This document shows positions 60,793 to 64,000 of a DNA stretch of 64,000 bases, piece after piece. Under the pieces are notes generated by a model. It was not told the DNA's origin and ran no database searches. It saw only the letters and a program-made list of their open reading frames with translations. The position numbers and the translations under genes were made by a program. The stretch comes from CAZRKC01 sp964600665. Lineage in GTDB: Bacteria > Bacillota > SLNR01. Every line of letters starts with the position of its first letter. Position 1 is the stretch's first letter. The stretch spans positions 30,929-94,928 of the forward strand of contig CAZRKC010000007.1 of assembly GCA_964600665.1 (NCBI GenBank). Reading direction: 5' to 3'.

Positions 60793-61542
60793 TTAATCAA
60801 ATTTAGGTGGAATTGCGGGGAGTTGCCTTTTGTGGTGGCTTCGGTTATGCAATCGGTCGATAATTGCTTGATCTACATCAGAGATTATTTCTCCTGATAA
60901 ATAGCGATCTATTTCATTATATGTAACGCCCATCTCGGCTTCATCCGTTTGCCCAATCCATAAACCTGCAGATGGTGCTTTTTCAATGATCGATTGCGGA
61001 ACACCGAGAGAAACTGCCCACTGCCTGACTTCACGTTTTAAAAGGTTCGCAAGAGGGAGTATGTCCACACCCCCATCACCATATTTTGTAAAATATCCAG
61101 TGTGTAGTTCTGCCGCGTTATCTGTACCTACAACAAGATAGTTCTTGGCATTTGCAAATGCATAAAGAGTACACATGCGAATTCGTGCTCTCAAATTTGC
61201 ATCAACCATTTGCATGCTTGCTTCTGAGATCTTTGCCGCTTGCATAACTGATGATGCCTGAATTTTATTCAATAATAAATCATGGCTATCTGACAAATCG
61301 ATCACTTCTTTGTGAATCCCGCATGCTTTAACTACCTGGTCAGCATCAATTTTGTCCTGAGGATTGCTTTTACATGGGAGGACGACTGCAAGAGAACAAT
61401 CAGGCATTGCCTTTTTAATTAAAAATGCACAAACTGCAGAGTCAATTCCGCCAGATACCCCAACAAGCAATCCATCTGAATGAGATTCCCTCACTTTATC
61501 CCTCAGCCAATTAACTGTGCTCTCAATCCTTTTTTCAATCAC
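60793..61542 (-). CDS. nadE: NAD synthetase, ammonia-dependent
   Basis: NadE makes NAD from nicotinate adenine dinucleotide, ATP and ammonia. The 249-residue protein has the PP-loop V-G-V-S-G-G-I-D-S-A-V near 30, N-L-R-A-R-I-R-M near 125, the G-T-D-N-A-A-E motif near 150 and the K-Y-G-D-G-G-V-D-I-L-P loop. There is no glutaminase domain. The frame is open far upstream inside alr; the start is GTG 61542, six to eight bases after AGGGGTG, with ATG 61548 as an alternative. Confidence 0.94.
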   Translation of the reverse strand: MIEKRIESTVNWLRDKVRESHSDGLLVGVSGGIDSAVCAFLIKKAMPDCSLAVVLPCKSNPQDKIDADQVVKACGIHKEVIDLSDSHDLLLNKIQASSVMQAAKISEASMQMVDANLRARIRMCTLYAFANAKNYLVVGTDNAAELHTGYFTKYGDGGVDILPLANLLKREVRQWAVSLGVPQSIIEKAPSAGLWIGQTDEAEMGVTYNEIDRYLSGEIISDVDQAIIDRLHNRSHHKRQLPAIPPKFD

Positions 61543-61561
61543 GTTCATCACCCCTATGCTT

Positions 61562-62749
61562 CTAATTGCCATTCTCCACGAATATATACCAGTGGTCATT
61601 TCTCTTGTACATTCTAACAATATTTGAATCGACCCCTGCTGTCCTTGCCCGAACTCTGACTTGATCATCAACTTTTAACTCAGGATGACTGGATATGTCA
61701 AAAACAATATGTTGCATACCTATCCGTGATATGATCGCAGCTTTCTTTCCATTGACAAGTACTGCTTCTTGTGTGCGCGATAATCCGAAGTATTTTGCTA
61801 ACTCCTTGCTCGAAAGCTTGATTGCATCGAAGGCCTTGTATGCACGTTGCATAGATTGCACCATGATTCCATCCGCATAACCAACTGGAATGACCGCCAC
61901 ACGTCTATCCGACTTTAAGATCACATCATCCCCATATCCAATGTTAGAGCCATTTTTCATGAGTTTGATTTGATTGATCCTCGTTTTGAATTGCCACGCA
62001 GAGATCAAGTCCTGACTCGCTTCATTGTCGAATTTCTGACCATATAGAGCAGTCCCAATGCGAACCATATCAAAATGAGCCTCTTTATCTCGGAAAGTTG
62101 CTGCACTATTGCAACAATGAATCAAAGGAATTCGAACATCTCTCTCAGATATTTCTGTAACTAGCTTTTTAAACTTATCTAGTTGCTTTTTAAATAGTCC
62201 ACTTTTAGAATCATTAGCACTTGCAAAGTGGGTATATAGGCCCTCAAGCTCGGTACATTTACTCTCAGCAGCCCGAATAATTAAATCAATGGCAGTGGAC
62301 GAATCGATTCCATATCGTCCCATTCCAGTGTCAACTTCCAGATGAAACTTTGGTTTGACATCGAAATCTTCTGCTAGCTTTTCGAAATTTGCGAATTCTT
62401 CAAAAGATCCAATTGATGACGTAATTGATAACTTCATTACTTCTTTTAGTGTATACTTGGATGTCGGACTCAGAATAAGAATTGGCACACGAATTCCATG
62501 TTCGCGTAGTTTAATCGCTTCTTCCGGCAGGGATACTCCAAAATAAGATATACCAATAGACTCCAGAAATGCGGCAACTGGAATAATGCCATGCCCATAT
62601 GCGTTACCTTTGATAACAGCCATCATTTTAACCTTATTTGGGATGATTGCTTTAAGTTTATGATAGTTTTTTTCGATATTATCTAAATTTACTTCAATCC
62701 AACATCGGGGATAAAAACCTTCGGGGATCTCTTTCAATACTTCAATCAT
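61562..62749 (-). CDS. alr: Alanine racemase
   Basis: A PLP enzyme that makes D-alanine for peptidoglycan. The 395-residue protein has the fold-type III barrel with the PLP lysine in M-A-V-I-K-G-N-A-Y-G-H-G near 46, D-T-G-M-G-R-Y-G near 140 and R-I-G-T-A-L-Y-G near 225. The catalytic Tyr is in the N-I-G-Y-G-D-D segment near 270; this last motif usually reads S/V-S-Y-G and is slightly altered. ATG 62749 lies nine bases after AGGAGG and overlaps the preceding FemAB gene by eight bases. Both serve wall synthesis. Confidence 0.94.
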   Translation of the reverse strand: MIEVLKEIPEGFYPRCWIEVNLDNIEKNYHKLKAIIPNKVKMMAVIKGNAYGHGIIPVAAFLESIGISYFGVSLPEEAIKLREHGIRVPILILSPTSKYTLKEVMKLSITSSIGSFEEFANFEKLAEDFDVKPKFHLEVDTGMGRYGIDSSTAIDLIIRAAESKCTELEGLYTHFASANDSKSGLFKKQLDKFKKLVTEISERDVRIPLIHCCNSAATFRDKEAHFDMVRIGTALYGQKFDNEASQDLISAWQFKTRINQIKLMKNGSNIGYGDDVILKSDRRVAVIPVGYADGIMVQSMQRAYKAFDAIKLSSKELAKYFGLSRTQEAVLVNGKKAAIISRIGMQHIVFDISSHPELKVDDQVRVRARTAGVDSNIVRMYKRNDHWYIFVENGN

Positions 62750-63854
62750 CTGTTATCGCCTCCTGATATGAAGGCTTCTTCCTCATCAGGATCCTTTTCA
62801 ATCTCCTGATTGAGTGCCGTAATTTTTTGTACAAAGGTTCTACATTATTCCATAAATGATAGTACACAGGTGAATATATCAAATCAAATTCCCCTGCAAA
62901 TTCAATCAAATCTCCGTTAAACCCTTTTTTAAACCTGTATAAGCCATACAGTGGGTTCTCTGGATTGAAATCTCCAGAGATACCGCGGAAATCATAAATT
63001 GTGCAACCATTACTTTTAGCCCATTTAATCATTTCCCATTGAACAGCGTAGTTTGGCATTACATTTCTGTGTTCATTAGATGAAGCACCATAAATATACC
63101 ATACTTTATCACCCAGAATAAAAGACAACGCACCCGCGATATATTCGCCGTTGTATTCCGCCATGAAAAGCTTTGCCTTACCGGTAGTGACAAATATATC
63201 CCATATAGATTCGTAATACGAGTAAGCTCGAATTACATATCTATCGCGCACTGCTGTCACTTTTAAAATATTATAAAAAGTTGCCAAATCATCTTTTGTA
63301 CATTCTGAGACAATCACGACTCCTTTCTTTTCAGCTAAACGGATATTATATCGCGTCTTACTTTCAAACTTCCCGAAAATTTCTTCTAAGTCTTTCTCAA
63401 TAGAGAGCCTGAAGACGAAACGGGGTTGCACACCTTCAAAATTCTTACTCTGAACGCGATGTACAAATCCAACTTCCCTTAATCTATTAACAGTCGTTAT
63501 ATCATCGACACGAATATCTGGATCGATCCGCAGGAATATCGCATTTGTTTCTTTAGCAATCTTTCGTGTTGCTTGAATGATTTCTTTCATTATATCAATA
63601 TCAAAGTTATCAATGATTGGTCCGCGTGGAGCATATATGATGGTCCGGTTTAAAATCGGTAGTTTTCGCGATAATAATTGTAATGCTCCAACTATGACCC
63701 CTCTATCTTCAGCAATGACTCGTATAGCGCTCCACCCCGTTTGTTCTTTTAAAGTACCCCATTCCCATGACTGCAAAAAATGGTTCTTCTGCGCATGAGC
63801 AATATAACTATTGTAAGTTTCTATTTCATTCTGATTAACGACTCGAGCATTCAT
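62742..63854 (-). CDS. FemAB/FemX-family peptidoglycan bridge aminoacyltransferase
   Basis: 370 residues made of two GNAT-like halves. Features include F-L-Q-S-W-E-W-G near residue 28, Y-A-P-R-G-P near 75, the K-T-R-Y-N-I-R-L-A segment near 165, and G-A-S-S-N near 253 followed by Y-D-F-R-G-I-S-G-D near 287. In Gram-positives such enzymes add amino acids from aminoacyl-tRNA to the lipid II stem peptide. Which residue is added is not visible. The gene lies next to an rRNA operon and overlaps alr, and no clear promoter is seen in the 90 bases upstream. Confidence 0.88.
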   Translation of the reverse strand: MNARVVNQNEIETYNSYIAHAQKNHFLQSWEWGTLKEQTGWSAIRVIAEDRGVIVGALQLLSRKLPILNRTIIYAPRGPIIDNFDIDIMKEIIQATRKIAKETNAIFLRIDPDIRVDDITTVNRLREVGFVHRVQSKNFEGVQPRFVFRLSIEKDLEEIFGKFESKTRYNIRLAEKKGVVIVSECTKDDLATFYNILKVTAVRDRYVIRAYSYYESIWDIFVTTGKAKLFMAEYNGEYIAGALSFILGDKVWYIYGASSNEHRNVMPNYAVQWEMIKWAKSNGCTIYDFRGISGDFNPENPLYGLYRFKKGFNGDLIEFAGEFDLIYSPVYYHLWNNVEPLYKKLRHSIRRLKRILMRKKPSYQEAITDD

Positions 63855-63942
63855 CAGATAACCCCCACAGAGTTTACTTAGTCACTACTATATTTTTTCA
63901 TATTATTGGAGAAAACTCAAGCTATTCGAATTATCATTTTTG

Positions 63943-63976
63943 AATAAAAACGCCCTCACAAAGAGTGAGGGCATTT
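63943..63976 (-). terminator. Rho-independent terminator of the rRNA operon
   Basis: GCCCTCAC (63952-63959) and GTGAGGGC (63965-63972) form a perfect 8-bp stem with a five-base loop, followed by T5 on the minus strand (63946-63950). It lies just past the 5S rRNA end; on the plus strand only a shorter T-rich stretch follows. Confidence 0.88.
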
Positions 63977-63988
63977 TAATAAAAGTAC

Positions 63989-64000
63989 TCTGGCGGCGAC
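63989..64000 (-). rRNA. rrf: 5S rRNA, 3' end only
   Basis: The last window bases read, on the minus strand, GTCGCCGCCAGAG. This is the usual 3' end of clostridial 5S rRNA (after ...GAGTAGG), and a terminator stands 16 bases further on. Only about 12 bases are inside the window, so the call rests on this short match and on the terminator. Confidence 0.65.

Noticed and set aside
1..64000. CRISPR arrays, insertion sequences, prophage genes, tRNA genes
   Set aside because: No regularly spaced repeat series, transposase or integrase motif, or cloverleaf with conserved TTC-loop was noticed on either strand.

Overview
The window is an AT-rich, densely packed bacterial chromosome segment, almost certainly from an anaerobic member of the Bacillota (class Clostridia; I cannot place it lower). 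The evidence is strong GGAGG-type ribosome binding sites, frequent TTG and GTG starts, three T-box leaders in front of aminoacyl-tRNA synthetase genes, an S-layer-homology protein, a SpoIID-family protein, IreB, bifunctional Rel, formate-tetrahydrofolate ligase, and a gene order that follows the Bacillus subtilis chromosome over long stretches. Nearly everything is on the minus strand, so the text below runs with transcription, from high to low coordinates.

The right edge (63943-64000) holds the last bases of a 5S rRNA gene and its terminator, so an rRNA operon lies just outside. Next come cell-wall and cofactor genes (FemAB-type transferase, alr, nadE), then yebC, ruvC-ruvA-ruvB, a SpoIID-like protein, queA, tgt and yajC. 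A separate unit with its own promoter and terminator encodes glutamate dehydrogenase (gdh, 52.3-53.7 kb). It is followed by DUF5317, an HD-domain protein, secD, secF, a LapA-like protein, recJ, apt, rel, dtd and a metallo-beta-lactamase-fold hydrolase, with a divergent aminotransferase gene at 40.6 kb. A T-box then controls hisS-aspS, followed by 6S RNA, tcdA, threonine aldolase and a GNAT acetyltransferase. rarA is inverted (plus strand). The Fe-S and tRNA-thiolation block (Rrf2 regulator, iscS, iscU, mnmA), an AI-2E-type permease, T-box-alaS, ireB, an inserted aldo/keto reductase, ruvX, DUF1292, mltG, trmR and a U32-family tRNA hydroxylation protein complete this conserved half.

The left third is more individual. 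There is a small plus-strand orphan gene between terminators, a pair of DUF881 membrane proteins, an unknown 141-residue protein, a YqeG phosphatase, aroE-aroK-aroB, a small membrane protein and an EamA permease. A plus-strand S-layer-homology surface protein is broken by a one-base frameshift in a T6 tract. It diverges from a complete-looking eight-gene Tad (Flp) pilus operon (cpaB, cpaE, tadA/cpaF, tadB, tadC, flp, tadE, tadG-like), whose strong promoter overlaps an inverted repeat. After the Tad terminator come fhs, folD, T-box-trpS, aroQ and the start of an M24 aminopeptidase cut by the left edge.

Most of the window is housekeeping: translation, tRNA modification, DNA repair, protein export, one-carbon and shikimate metabolism. 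The parts most worth a second look are the Tad/S-layer divergent region with its repeats and frameshift, a possible 18-codon leader peptide whose stop overlaps the gdh start, the T-box in front of hisS-aspS whose specifier reads best as Asp, and the small orphan proteins. I found no CRISPR array, tRNA gene, insertion sequence or prophage.
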